DNA from: Bacteroidales bacterium
GTDB taxonomy: Bacteria; Bacteroidota; Bacteroidia; Bacteroidales; UBA932
Reading direction: 5' to 3'
Assembly: GCA_028691975.1 (NCBI GenBank)
Contig: JAQUYF010000009.1
Location: 1-44,870, forward strand
DNA: 44,870 nucleotides
This document shows positions 8,827 to 17,328 of this stretch, one piece after another (the first letter of the stretch is position 1; each line of letters begins with the position of its first letter). Both the position numbers and the translations under genes were made by a program. Under the pieces are notes generated by a model that saw only the letters and a program-made list of their open reading frames with translations, was not told the origin of the DNA and did not search any database.

Positions 8827-9711
8827 ATGAGTTTAAATCCAAATATAGGGTTCCTCGACTTCGGAGTTGTCGCCTCCACACCGGTCGGTGCGGAGTTTGA
8901 CCATTTCAGGCAATACATCTCGGAAGGGCGCAATGCTGCAATGCATTATCTATCAGCCAATATGGATAAAAGAGAGAATCCTTCTCTACTCGTCGAAGGA
9001 GCAAAAAGTATTCTCTGCTTCCTGGCTCCATACGGCAATCGCGGCAATGCAGTAGCATCGTTTGCCCTCGGCGAAGATTATCACAAAGTGATTAAGGATA
9101 AACTGTTTGCAGTAATGCAATATCTTTCTGACGAAATGAGCCTCCGTGGAGGCGAACCGTTTGTGGGGCGCGCTTTTACTGACAGTGCTCCTGTGCTTGA
9201 GCGGTATTGGGCGGCAAAGGCAAGCCTCGGATTTATCGGAAAAAATAATTTTCTTATCTCTCCCCGTTTCGGACTGAGGACTTTGATAGGAGTGATCATC
9301 TGCAATATCCCTCCGGAAATGTTTGAGCCTCACGCGCCGCTTCCTGAAGGCTGCAGCTGCGGAGAGTGCCGTAAATGCCTCGATGCCTGTCCTGATGGAG
9401 CCTTGAGAGCCGCCTACACTCTTGACGCAAGACGATGCATCTCATACCACACGATTGAAGACAGGGAGCTTTACGATAGCCATCCTATCGATTACCATGG
9501 GCAACTGTTTGGCTGTGAGCGATGCATCAAAGTGTGTCCGTGGAACAAAGAGACCCCTTCATGGAGCGAGTTTGAGACAAATGCAGACTATTTGCTATCT
9601 TTGACACATGAAAAGTGGCTGGCAATGAATGAAGCAACTTTCCATGAAAAATTTAAAAATACATCATTGCAGCGTGCAGGCCTTGCCAAAATTAAAAACA
9701 ACATAAAATGA
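8827..9711 (+). CDS. queG: Epoxyqueuosine reductase QueG
   Basis: Reduces epoxyqueuosine to queuosine in tRNA, the last step of queuosine synthesis, using cobalamin and two [4Fe-4S] clusters. The 294-residue protein shows the QueG hallmarks: FTDSAPVLERYWA with the likely proton-donor D119, GFIGKN (135-140), and a ferredoxin-like section with C178, C181, C184, C188 (CGECRKCLDACPDGAL) and C230, C233, C237 (CERCIKVCPWN). An extra C204 lies between them. Length is at the short end of the family but no motif is missing. The stop overlaps the start of the GSCFA gene (ATGA), implying translational coupling. A second queuosine gene, tgt, lies about 10 kb downstream. Confidence 0.96.
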   Translation: MSLNPNIGFLDFGVVASTPVGAEFDHFRQYISEGRNAAMHYLSANMDKRENPSLLVEGAKSILCFLAPYGNRGNAVASFALGEDYHKVIKDKLFAVMQYLSDEMSLRGGEPFVGRAFTDSAPVLERYWAAKASLGFIGKNNFLISPRFGLRTLIGVIICNIPPEMFEPHAPLPEGCSCGECRKCLDACPDGALRAAYTLDARRCISYHTIEDRELYDSHPIDYHGQLFGCERCIKVCPWNKETPSWSEFETNADYLLSLTHEKWLAMNEATFHEKFKNTSLQRAGLAKIKNNIK

Positions 9712-10556
9712 ATCTCCAGACACCGGTTGAGATTGCTCCATTTAAGGAGAAGATTACATATCAAGACAAAATACTTTTTCTCGGCTCCTGTTTCGCCACA
9801 GAGGTAGGCACGATCATGAAGGATTATCAGTTTGACGTAGTACTCAATCCATTCGGAGTACTCTACAACCCGGCTTCCATCTGCTCCTCACTTGAGAGAT
9901 TGGAGAGCGGCAAGCCGTTCACGCAAGAGGACGTCATTTGCTCGCAAGGCAAGTTCACCTCATTCTTCCACCACAGCTCATTTTCGAAAGATACATCAGA
10001 AGAATTCCTGCTTGGAGCAAACAAGGCCCTCTCCTGCGCAAAAGAGGATTTTGCTAAAGCTTCTATTTGTGTCATAACTCTCGGTACCGCATGGGTTTTC
10101 AGACACATTGAGCGCAATCTGATAGTATCAAACTGCCACAAAATCGTGGCAAAAGAGTTCCGCAGGGAGCATTTGGACGTTGAAACAGTCGTTGAGCTGT
10201 TCAGCACCATAATAAGTCGCCACAGCGACAAAAAATGGATTTTCACCGTGAGCCCGATTCGCCATCTCAAAGATGGGGCGCACGGCAATCAGATTAGCAA
10301 AGCGACTCTCCTTTTAGCCGTTGAACAACTTGAGCAGCGCTTCTCCAACGTGCATTACTTCCCTGCCTACGAGATAATGATGGACGAACTGCGGGACTAT
10401 CGCTTCTATGAGGAAAATATGACACACCCTTCACAACAGGCAATTAATTACATCTTCGAGAAATTTAAGGAATGTGCCATAGCGCCAACCATTTACGAAA
10501 AGATGTTACAAGTCAGGAAAGAATTAAAAGCCCGATGGCACATCAAACTCATATAA
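9708..10556 (+). CDS. GSCFA domain-containing protein
   Basis: A 282-residue cytoplasmic protein with the signature GSCFA at residues 26-30 (ILFLGSCFATEVG), then NPFGVLYNP, an HHSSF segment, TLGTAWVF, SPIRHLKDG and, near the end, AYEIMMDELRDYRFY and MTHPS. The GSCFA family resembles SGNH/GDSL hydrolases (Ser in GSCFA, a late Asp/His block), so an esterase- or acylhydrolase-like activity is plausible, but I know of no established substrate. It overlaps queG by 4 bp (ATGA) and is the last gene of this two-gene operon. Confidence 0.9.
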   Translation: MNLQTPVEIAPFKEKITYQDKILFLGSCFATEVGTIMKDYQFDVVLNPFGVLYNPASICSSLERLESGKPFTQEDVICSQGKFTSFFHHSSFSKDTSEEFLLGANKALSCAKEDFAKASICVITLGTAWVFRHIERNLIVSNCHKIVAKEFRREHLDVETVVELFSTIISRHSDKKWIFTVSPIRHLKDGAHGNQISKATLLLAVEQLEQRFSNVHYFPAYEIMMDELRDYRFYEENMTHPSQQAINYIFEKFKECAIAPTIYEKMLQVRKELKARWHIKLI

Positions 10557-10587
10557 CTATTTGATTTTAAACTTCATAATGTAAAAG

Positions 10588-10638
10588 TATTATAGTGTTC
10601 GTCGTTCCGGGACAAACATACAAATTACCACTATAATA
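10588..10638. repeat. 10-bp perfect inverted repeat between convergent GSCFA and serpin genes
   Basis: TATTATAGTG (10588-10597) and CACTATAATA (10629-10638) are perfect inverted copies separated by 31 bp. They lie between two convergent genes, where a bidirectional terminator would be expected, but the loop is long and there is no flanking T-tract. It could equally be a protein-binding site or chance in AT-rich DNA. Confidence 0.4.
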
Positions 10639-10650
10639 ACCTAACCTGAT

Positions 10651-11904
10651 CTACTCGTTTTTGACGCCCATAAACAGTATTGCGCCGGTACTTGTCTCGC
10701 GTATTATGTAAATAAATGGACGGTCAAATGATATTTCTATCGTCTCCGTCGGTCCGAACGCCGAGTTGACCATTCCAATGTAAGTCGCCGCTGCCGCGGT
10801 AGTTCCCTCTTCGTCAACATTTATAACAGCTTTCTGGCGAGCTTCGCTGACACTCAAATCTCCGGTTGAAGTAATGGGACTGAAGTCCGCAAGTGCAGTA
10901 AAAGGCAGTTCCATGCCCATTTGCTTCAATACGGGGATTAGCATATCTTCCGTATCATACTCTGTCTTGAACTTTGGAAAGCTTAGACATACACTATGTC
11001 CCGTCTGCGATGCATAATATTCATTTAATCGATCTACTGTCAATCTATCTATAAAATCCGTCATCTTTGTACCTCGGGTAGGCATTATAACAAACATGTT
11101 ATAAGCGCCGTTGCCGTAAGGTATCGTGCAAAGAGCAGCTTCATCTGTAACCATCGAGGCAAATTCTGAGGTCTGATGCATAAAAGTCGTTTTGACTTTT
11201 GTGGCATCACTACAAATGAAATAATTGTCGGCATTATCGCTTTTGTTAAACTTATTAGCCCATATACCTTTGAAATATAATGCATTGACAAGTACCAAAA
11301 CGGAGTTCGGGTCCAAACTTGCCAAAAGAGAAGGAATCATATTGTCGGTCTTTGCGGCACACCATGAATTAATCTTAGGCAGCGTTGATTGAGAACAGAA
11401 GTCCACATTGTAAAGCTCTGCATCAAAAACATCTTTTATACTGCTTGTGTAAGAGTCTAAAATTGGCAAAACGTTGGATATCCACAAGGAGTTGGCACTC
11501 GATATGGTCGTTAATTTATCTGCTGAAAGCAGAGACGGCAAGATTAATTTATAATACTCATTGACATCCTGCATCGTAGAGTTGCCATATCCAAGTGCAG
11601 AAAGAATCTCACTGCGAGTCTCTCCCTGCGCACCGTTTGCAAGCATTGCAAAGCAGACAGAAGCACTTAGTGGAGAGACAAACACATTCTTATCTTCCTG
11701 CTTCTCACTCAAGGCTTTAAACAGATTGACGGCAAACGTATTACCGTTGTCCATAACAGCCTGCTGACTTTTGGTTAAAACGATATCTACACGTTGATTA
11801 TCCTCATTATCAGGAATATCCTCCTTATTACATGCAAGCGTCAAAAACGTACAAACTGCAACAGCAGCCAAGCCAAATAGCTTTGAAAAACAAATACTTT
11901 TCAT
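10651..11904 (-). CDS. Serpin family protease inhibitor, putative surface lipoprotein
   Basis: A 417-residue serpin. A lipoprotein signal peptide ends at C25 (FLTLAC), followed by NKEDIPD. An acidic K-(D/E)-(D/E) tag right after the lipid Cys resembles the lipoprotein export signal known from Bacteroidota, which suggests display on the cell surface. The serpin fold is full length, with VFVSPLSASVCFAMLANGA, the shutter segment and the C-terminal FDRPFIYIIRE. The reactive-centre loop hinge EEGTTAAAAT (365-374) has small residues as in inhibitory serpins, so it should trap proteases by loop insertion. Canonical spacing places P1-P1' at S381-A382, pointing to proteases that cut after small residues; this assignment could be off by one or two positions. 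A gene for another broad protease inhibitor lies upstream on the same strand. Confidence 0.94.
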   Translation of the reverse strand: MKSICFSKLFGLAAVAVCTFLTLACNKEDIPDNEDNQRVDIVLTKSQQAVMDNGNTFAVNLFKALSEKQEDKNVFVSPLSASVCFAMLANGAQGETRSEILSALGYGNSTMQDVNEYYKLILPSLLSADKLTTISSANSLWISNVLPILDSYTSSIKDVFDAELYNVDFCSQSTLPKINSWCAAKTDNMIPSLLASLDPNSVLVLVNALYFKGIWANKFNKSDNADNYFICSDATKVKTTFMHQTSEFASMVTDEAALCTIPYGNGAYNMFVIMPTRGTKMTDFIDRLTVDRLNEYYASQTGHSVCLSFPKFKTEYDTEDMLIPVLKQMGMELPFTALADFSPITSTGDLSVSEARQKAVINVDEEGTTAAAATYIGMVNSAFGPTETIEISFDRPFIYIIRETSTGAILFMGVKNE

Positions 11905-12104
11905 ATTTAATTACTTTAATTTTATAACATATAAGAAACTCAGAAAACACGAAATACTGCACCGAAGTTGTGGCAATATCGCAGTCTGTCCAATAAAAAA
12001 AGACAATTCATATAGTGACGGCCAATACCACAGTACTACAACATCTTTATCCGAAAAGCATTTCAAATACCGCCACCGTATGAACTGTCTATAGATTGCT
12101 TCTG

Positions 12105-12139
12105 CAAAATTACAGGTAAGAAATCGTTAATCCTACAAA
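12105..12139 (-). promoter_or_regulatory. Possible distal promoter for the serpin gene
   Basis: The minus strand reads TTTG (12136-12139), 23 bp, then TAATTTTG (12105-12112), close to the Bacteroidetes TTTG-N19-21-TAnnTTTG pattern but with a long spacer. It would give a leader of about 200 nt before the serpin ATG. The -33 element falls inside the A-tract of the first repeat copy. Confidence 0.3.
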
Positions 12140-12250
12140 AAAAAACTTGTCACGATATAGTCAAGCATGGTGTAACAGACTGATAATCAGTGGCCATTTT
12201 TAAAAAAAACTTGTCACGATATAGTCAAGCCGCAACGTATTGATAATCAG
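12137..12250. repeat. Two direct copies of a composite repeat module
   Basis: Copy 1: A9 (12137-12145), core CTTGTCACGATATAGTCAAGC (12146-12166; 21 bp, first base C shared with the A-tract junction), a 14-bp variable stretch, then TGATAATCAG (12181-12190). Copy 2: A8 (12202-12209), the identical core (12210-12230), a 10-bp variable stretch, then TGATAATCAG (12241-12250). The copies are 64 bp apart by core. TGATAATCA is itself a palindrome around a central A, and in copy 1 it extends to ACTGATAATCAGT. Read on the minus strand, each core has short complementary ends (CTTG/CAAG) and is followed by a run of 8-9 T, so it could act as a tandem weak terminator after the upstream gene. A dispersed intergenic repeat family is another possibility. 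Confidence 0.75.
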
Positions 12251-12411
12251 CCTATTGCGCGCGAGCAATTCGAGCCGCCCCTCAAAAGCAGCTTAAAGAG
12301 CTGATAAATAAGATATTACACAATATTCGAGCCCCTTTAAAGCAAGAAACGTACGTATATCATCCGGCAAGACTCCCTACCGACGTCACAAGATGTCGAT
12401 CCGAAGAGCTG

Positions 12412-15400
12412 TTATTTTGTAACAATCTTCACGGATGCTGTGTGTCCGCGATATTCACGGGCATATAGAGATTCTATCTGAACAAGCGATGAGGTAAATG
12501 TACCGGCTTGAGTGACGTAGAAACGCTCTTCGATAGTTGTATATTCTTCCGGAAGCAACTCAAAATAATAATTAGTAGCAGACTCACGCACTTCTTTGTA
12601 ATAACGTCCCCACCAAGTATATCCGGAAGCCTCATTTTCAGGATAGAAACATGCAGGACGCATAGCACACATCTGCACGAAACTGCGGTTTTCAGTATTG
12701 TAAACCTTGTATCTGACAATAATTTTATCTCCGACAGAAAGAGCATCTCCATCGGCAATGGCTTTTCCGTCCGAAGCTCTCAGGAACTCACGTTGCACTG
12801 TAATCTCATTGCCACTCGCCTCAACTTTATCAAGCGTAGTGGTGTATGTATAATAAACAGCTCCGAGTTTCAAATCCTTCGCATTGCTCGAGATTAGAGC
12901 ATAAACAGCATCTGTCGTAGCCACGGTATTTTCCCATGCCTGGTTATGCTTCTGGAGAAGCAGCCACTGCGCCAAGCCATTAACCATTTTTCTCTCTCCA
13001 ATTCGGCCAAACAGATCAATGAGCTGCGCGTGAGCATAGATCTCGCTGTTCATCAAGCCACGCAGCGGCATCACTGCATTAGGGAAGTAGCACCCCACCG
13101 TATTGTTTTGCACCGCATAGTCTTTCAATGAGCGAGTCAGCTTGTCTACCCTCTCTGTAAATGATTTGTCCCAATACTCTTTGCCTTTGCAATTGAGTAA
13201 AGTTTCACAGAGCAAAGCCTTTGAAAGAATCGGGATATTTTGCCAACCGTCAACTGTCTTGCTTAAATATGATTTAAATGCTGCAGTGGCTCCATCCGAA
13301 AGAGCCACATCAAGATATTCGCTCCTTACGGCAAAATATTGAACCATATTGAACGATAGCTCTTTCGTCGTCGCAAGTCGATTGTCAATATAATGCAATG
13401 CATTGACAATCAATTTGTCTTCATCGGCAGTAAACTCAATAGCCCCGACAGAGCGAAGTTGATCCATCTTATCCAGGAAAAACAGTGTAATCATATCGGA
13501 AGAATTCATTCCCGAAAACCACTTAAATCCCCCGTCAGTATTTTGAAGAGTACGCATTTTGGCAACAGCCTCATCTCGGAATGCTTCTCTAATAGCCGCC
13601 TCCCCTGCAGGAGATGCATCCCCCAATACCTTGCCTCGCATCTGATTAATATAAAAGGCAGAGATCCATGCGATTGCATTGTCTGAAGAAGGCTTTTTTG
13701 CCATAGGCAGGGACTCTTTAACAGCCGAAAGTGTAGAATACTCTGCATATTCGATAATTGGATTGACTGCCCCGATACGCTGCTGAAGTTGCTTCTCATA
13801 ATATTTGCGACCATGCGAGCCTCCGAGTATAAACGAAGCAGCCTCGGTCAGAGTGATAAGGGCCGGTTCAACAATAATCTCATGCCTCTCACCGTCACTG
13901 ACACCATCTGCACTGTAAGTCATCTTCACGCCAAGCTTTTCGACAGCTGAAGGCACGGCAACAGACCATGCCACCTCGCCCTGTGCCTGAGCAGGGAGTG
14001 TTAATTTAATATCATCGCACCCGTCCAAAGAGATTGATTTCCCCGATACGGCATCATAAAACTCAATATGGGCAATCCCGTGTAGTTCACGCACCCCAAG
14101 ATTGACCACCTTACTTTTCAATGTAATCATGTCTCCCTCACGCACAAATAATGGGATATTAGGCACCATCATTGCCTCTTTCTGCACAATTAGCGATCTC
14201 TCCACCTGAGCACTTTTCAACTCTTGGTTATAGCCCATTATCAAAACCCGATAAGTAGACAGATTGTCATTTGTAGTAAAAGTGACTTCAGCCTTACCAT
14301 CCTCGCCCACACGGATATGCGGATAAAAGGCCAGCAGTTCCCCAAAATTGGAGCGCGGCACCACATCGACGGAAGTCTCTTCCTCCCCACCTGCGTCATC
14401 ATTATCCTGGACGGATTTTGCGGCAACCACTTCCTCTTTCAAAAGCATGTCATCTGCAGCAGATTCCTCTACTGCCACCCCCGGGACCATACCCATCAGA
14501 GAAGTATTCACGGAGTAGGCCCTGAACCGAGGTCCTCGCCAACTATACTGATTCAAAGTGGTGGTAATATCAGGTGAGTCGGTACGTATAACAGAGGACA
14601 AAGGCTGGAAATAGAACGAATTGGCATCAAATCTATCAGTTGTCACGTCAAAGATGGAGACCATCAACTCCGAAGCTGGTGCCTTTACCGTAAACCTTTC
14701 CTGAGACCTCGGAGTGGTCTTGTCCCTGAATGTCTCCACATCAATATCAAATCTGATATCATTGGGACGTATATAGTCATAGTGATGATTAATCTCCTTT
14801 CCGTTGCGGAATCCGAACAGAGACAAGACTACCATGCTCGGGTAGCTCTTCTCGTATGGAAGTACGATTTTTACCATCTCGTCACGCAAATGAACAGGCT
14901 GACGGTAAAGTCTGTGATCGGCATCAAACAACTCCAGTTCGAGATAAAGATCTTCTTCTGAGGTTCCTATGAGAAATTCAATGCCATCAACTGTCTTAAG
15001 CGGATAATAAAAATACTCCGACTCATACGGAACTTTAGTATCGCCCGGACTTAACAGCACAAATTTGCGTTTGGTTTCAATCTTCTTTCCTCTGTATTCT
15101 ATATTTGCGACAAACTCATATTCACCGGAGAGCAACGATTTGAAGTCAAAAGATATCGGAGAGTTGGACTTATAGCTACCGGCAGCACAATCTGTCTCAC
15201 CTCGCCTGATCACGTACGAACCATCCACATCAACAGGGAAGCCGCTGCGCGAAGATGCCGCTATCGCAAAATTGTCGGTAATATCCTTGTCTACAAGCAC
15301 TCGCCCCTGGTCGTCTATCTCATCATAATCATCCAATTCCCCATCCTCAATATCTTCAGCATCCATATCAAATGATATATTCAGGTCTATTGGCGTATCC

Positions 15401-17250
15401 GACACTATTACAGAGCTTCTAACCTCATGAGTTTCACCCTGAGGATCCGTAGCTTTGACAGTGATGCGATATGTAACAGTAATGTTACTTTTTGAAAGAT
15501 CCTCTCCGTTTTTAGATTTCGGCCTTTCAGCAACAAAATTTATTTCAAATCCGCCATCATTGTCTGAAAGTATCTTGCCGCTCATTCTTTTATCTTCAAA
15601 AGTGGTTGATCCCCACGGATAAACCCTTGCATAAGCCTGAATGTCATACTCAATTACAGCATTGGCCACTGAGAAGCCGGCATAACTTGTCACTTTGCCC
15701 TGCTGCTTTACAACATCCGTAAAGCAATAAACATCTTTAACGGGGATCATATTCACGGCAAATGTCGGACGCTTATAGGTCTCCACTCTGATAAACCGGG
15801 AGTTATAGCGCTTATCCGCCAGGATGTACGTCCCGTTACGACTCCCTTCCGGTATGGTAAAGAATCCGCTTGCCGAACCCATATCATTGGTCACTAACTT
15901 CACCGTAGCAATGGCCTCATTGGAAGATTCGTGCCTTAGCTTGATTTCTACAGATTTGTTTGGAACCACTTCTCCCCTTACTCCATCTGTTTTACAACAT
16001 ATTACCTTGAAGTAAACAGTGTCCGTCGGCTTGTAGAGCTCTCTGTCTGTATAGATTCTAACATAATCATTCATTGATTCTGACTTTCTGGACGAACCGG
16101 TACCATCTTTCAAATACATTAGTGGAGAGTATCTGTCAGAGCCATTTTCAACTCTAAATTTGTAACTGTTCTTATTGGCATCGGAAGGTATTGTCAACTT
16201 CTTTATCTTATTAAATCCGTCAGACTTGTAAGAAGTAGTTGAGAGTGCTCTCCAGGGCACAAATCCATTTTTAGAACTAACATCCCTGTCCCGGAATATG
16301 GAGACCCTCGGCTTCGCAAAAGGCTCACCGGTAGTGATATCGGCAGCATAAAATTCAGTCTCTCTTCTGACGGTACGCACACCTACTGCTACGCGACTGA
16401 CATTAATTGTAGTCACATTTTTGGCCTTTCCGGCATCAAAGTAGAGCAGATACACTCCTTCCCTCTCAAGATCAACCTTAATTCCCTGCTTCTCTGTAAT
16501 GTTATATTCATTTTTGAAGTCATCAAAGGTAAGAGAGGCGTATTTTTCGCCATACTTGGCAAAATCGGGCAGATTTTCTTCCAAATCCCCTGTTTGCGAA
16601 TATGTATAATTATCTTTAAGCCGGTAGATGTCGACTTTCAGCACCGATACATTTTTGCAGGAAACGATATACTCTATTCCCTTGCGGGGCATAGTCTGTC
16701 CATTGTCGGAAAAACTGAGAGTCTGCCCATCCATACCATCCACAACTCGTTGTATCTTCTGTGCATATTCCGTAGAGGCATATTTTTGTTTCAGAGCGAG
16801 AGCTTCCTCTCTAATTCCGAGATAATCGGCACCAAGAGGATTCAACTTGGAATCAACTTGTGACTTATGATTGATCAATCTTTTGTAAAGCAGCATGATC
16901 ACCCTCGGGTTGTCGGCATACTTCTCTATATTACTATCCAAATCCGCATAGATCTCATTGCGCAATGTGCTGAGTGTCGGATTAAATTGATTGGCTTCTT
17001 TCCAGTTATATTTTGTCAGAGCAGTGTAAATCTCCTCCGAAGCATAGAGTTGTTCGAGGATATTCCCATCCTGCTTTGCCTTCTGCTCGATCTCTTTGAG
17101 ATACTGTACTGCGGTCTGAGGCAAGCCGTCTTTGTTGGCTTGTTCGACCTTGCTCCACAATTGAGAATATGGGACAGGCTGAATATCTTGTGCCTTCATA
17201 ATATTAGAAAAGAAAATAATTAGGGTTAAGAGTAAAAATGTCTTTCTCAT
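12412..17250 (-). CDS. Alpha-2-macroglobulin family protein (thioester-less, bacterial)
   Basis: A 1612-residue secreted protein. A Sec signal peptide (residues 1-20, cut near MKA/QD) has no lipobox, so it is periplasmic or released. An alpha-helical N-terminal part (about 25-175) precedes macroglobulin-like beta domains. The MG2 signature is near residue 395 (YTDRELYKPTDTVYFK). A very acidic, low-complexity segment (about 930-962, ending EEETSVDVV) lies where the protease bait region is expected. The A2M domain follows (about 965: RSNFGELLAFYPHI, then TTNDNLSTYRV), and then an alpha/alpha-barrel-like domain (about 1150-1480). No Cys-x-Glu-Gln thioester motif is present. Bacterial A2M proteins trap proteases that cut the bait. 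A housekeeping envelope role cannot be excluded. The serpin gene lies downstream on the same strand. Confidence 0.9.
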   Translation of the reverse strand: MRKTFLLLTLIIFFSNIMKAQDIQPVPYSQLWSKVEQANKDGLPQTAVQYLKEIEQKAKQDGNILEQLYASEEIYTALTKYNWKEANQFNPTLSTLRNEIYADLDSNIEKYADNPRVIMLLYKRLINHKSQVDSKLNPLGADYLGIREEALALKQKYASTEYAQKIQRVVDGMDGQTLSFSDNGQTMPRKGIEYIVSCKNVSVLKVDIYRLKDNYTYSQTGDLEENLPDFAKYGEKYASLTFDDFKNEYNITEKQGIKVDLEREGVYLLYFDAGKAKNVTTINVSRVAVGVRTVRRETEFYAADITTGEPFAKPRVSIFRDRDVSSKNGFVPWRALSTTSYKSDGFNKIKKLTIPSDANKNSYKFRVENGSDRYSPLMYLKDGTGSSRKSESMNDYVRIYTDRELYKPTDTVYFKVICCKTDGVRGEVVPNKSVEIKLRHESSNEAIATVKLVTNDMGSASGFFTIPEGSRNGTYILADKRYNSRFIRVETYKRPTFAVNMIPVKDVYCFTDVVKQQGKVTSYAGFSVANAVIEYDIQAYARVYPWGSTTFEDKRMSGKILSDNDGGFEINFVAERPKSKNGEDLSKSNITVTYRITVKATDPQGETHEVRSSVIVSDTPIDLNISFDMDAEDIEDGELDDYDEIDDQGRVLVDKDITDNFAIAASSRSGFPVDVDGSYVIRRGETDCAAGSYKSNSPISFDFKSLLSGEYEFVANIEYRGKKIETKRKFVLLSPGDTKVPYESEYFYYPLKTVDGIEFLIGTSEEDLYLELELFDADHRLYRQPVHLRDEMVKIVLPYEKSYPSMVVLSLFGFRNGKEINHHYDYIRPNDIRFDIDVETFRDKTTPRSQERFTVKAPASELMVSIFDVTTDRFDANSFYFQPLSSVIRTDSPDITTTLNQYSWRGPRFRAYSVNTSLMGMVPGVAVEESAADDMLLKEEVVAAKSVQDNDDAGGEEETSVDVVPRSNFGELLAFYPHIRVGEDGKAEVTFTTNDNLSTYRVLIMGYNQELKSAQVERSLIVQKEAMMVPNIPLFVREGDMITLKSKVVNLGVRELHGIAHIEFYDAVSGKSISLDGCDDIKLTLPAQAQGEVAWSVAVPSAVEKLGVKMTYSADGVSDGERHEIIVEPALITLTEAASFILGGSHGRKYYEKQLQQRIGAVNPIIEYAEYSTLSAVKESLPMAKKPSSDNAIAWISAFYINQMRGKVLGDASPAGEAAIREAFRDEAVAKMRTLQNTDGGFKWFSGMNSSDMITLFFLDKMDQLRSVGAIEFTADEDKLIVNALHYIDNRLATTKELSFNMVQYFAVRSEYLDVALSDGATAAFKSYLSKTVDGWQNIPILSKALLCETLLNCKGKEYWDKSFTERVDKLTRSLKDYAVQNNTVGCYFPNAVMPLRGLMNSEIYAHAQLIDLFGRIGERKMVNGLAQWLLLQKHNQAWENTVATTDAVYALISSNAKDLKLGAVYYTYTTTLDKVEASGNEITVQREFLRASDGKAIADGDALSVGDKIIVRYKVYNTENRSFVQMCAMRPACFYPENEASGYTWWGRYYKEVRESATNYYFELLPEEYTTIEERFYVTQAGTFTSSLVQIESLYAREYRGHTASVKIVTK

Positions 17251-17328
17251 GACTTTGATATTTTGGCGTAAATATAACTAAAAATATGCCACTTTTCACT
17301 ACTGCAGGCCTTTCGGCACAAATCGTAA

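Larger units (their letters stand above)
11905..12411. other. 507-bp gene-free interval between the serpin and alpha-2-macroglobulin genes
   Basis: No convincing coding frame on either strand. It holds a duplicated repeat module (12137-12250), a possible serpin promoter (12105-12112 with CAAA at 12136), and two similar blocks around ATTCGAGCC (about 12268 and 12327). A weak hairpin, CAGCT/AGCTG, is at 12289-12303. No other structure was recognised. Confidence 0.7.

Noticed and set aside
12137-12250. CRISPR array
   Set aside because: Only two copies of the core, with a second repeated decamer inside the supposed spacer, unequal spacing and no cas genes. The pattern is not repeat-spacer.
11905-12411. 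tRNA gene or small ORF in the gene-free interval
   Set aside because: No cloverleaf with a TTC-loop sequence was found on either strand, and no frame with a plausible start and composition.
12508-12897. 129-codon plus-strand frame inside the alpha-2-macroglobulin gene
   Set aside because: Antisense shadow of a well-supported long gene; no start signal or homology-like motif. The same applies to the other plus-strand frames between 12.5 and 17.2 kb.
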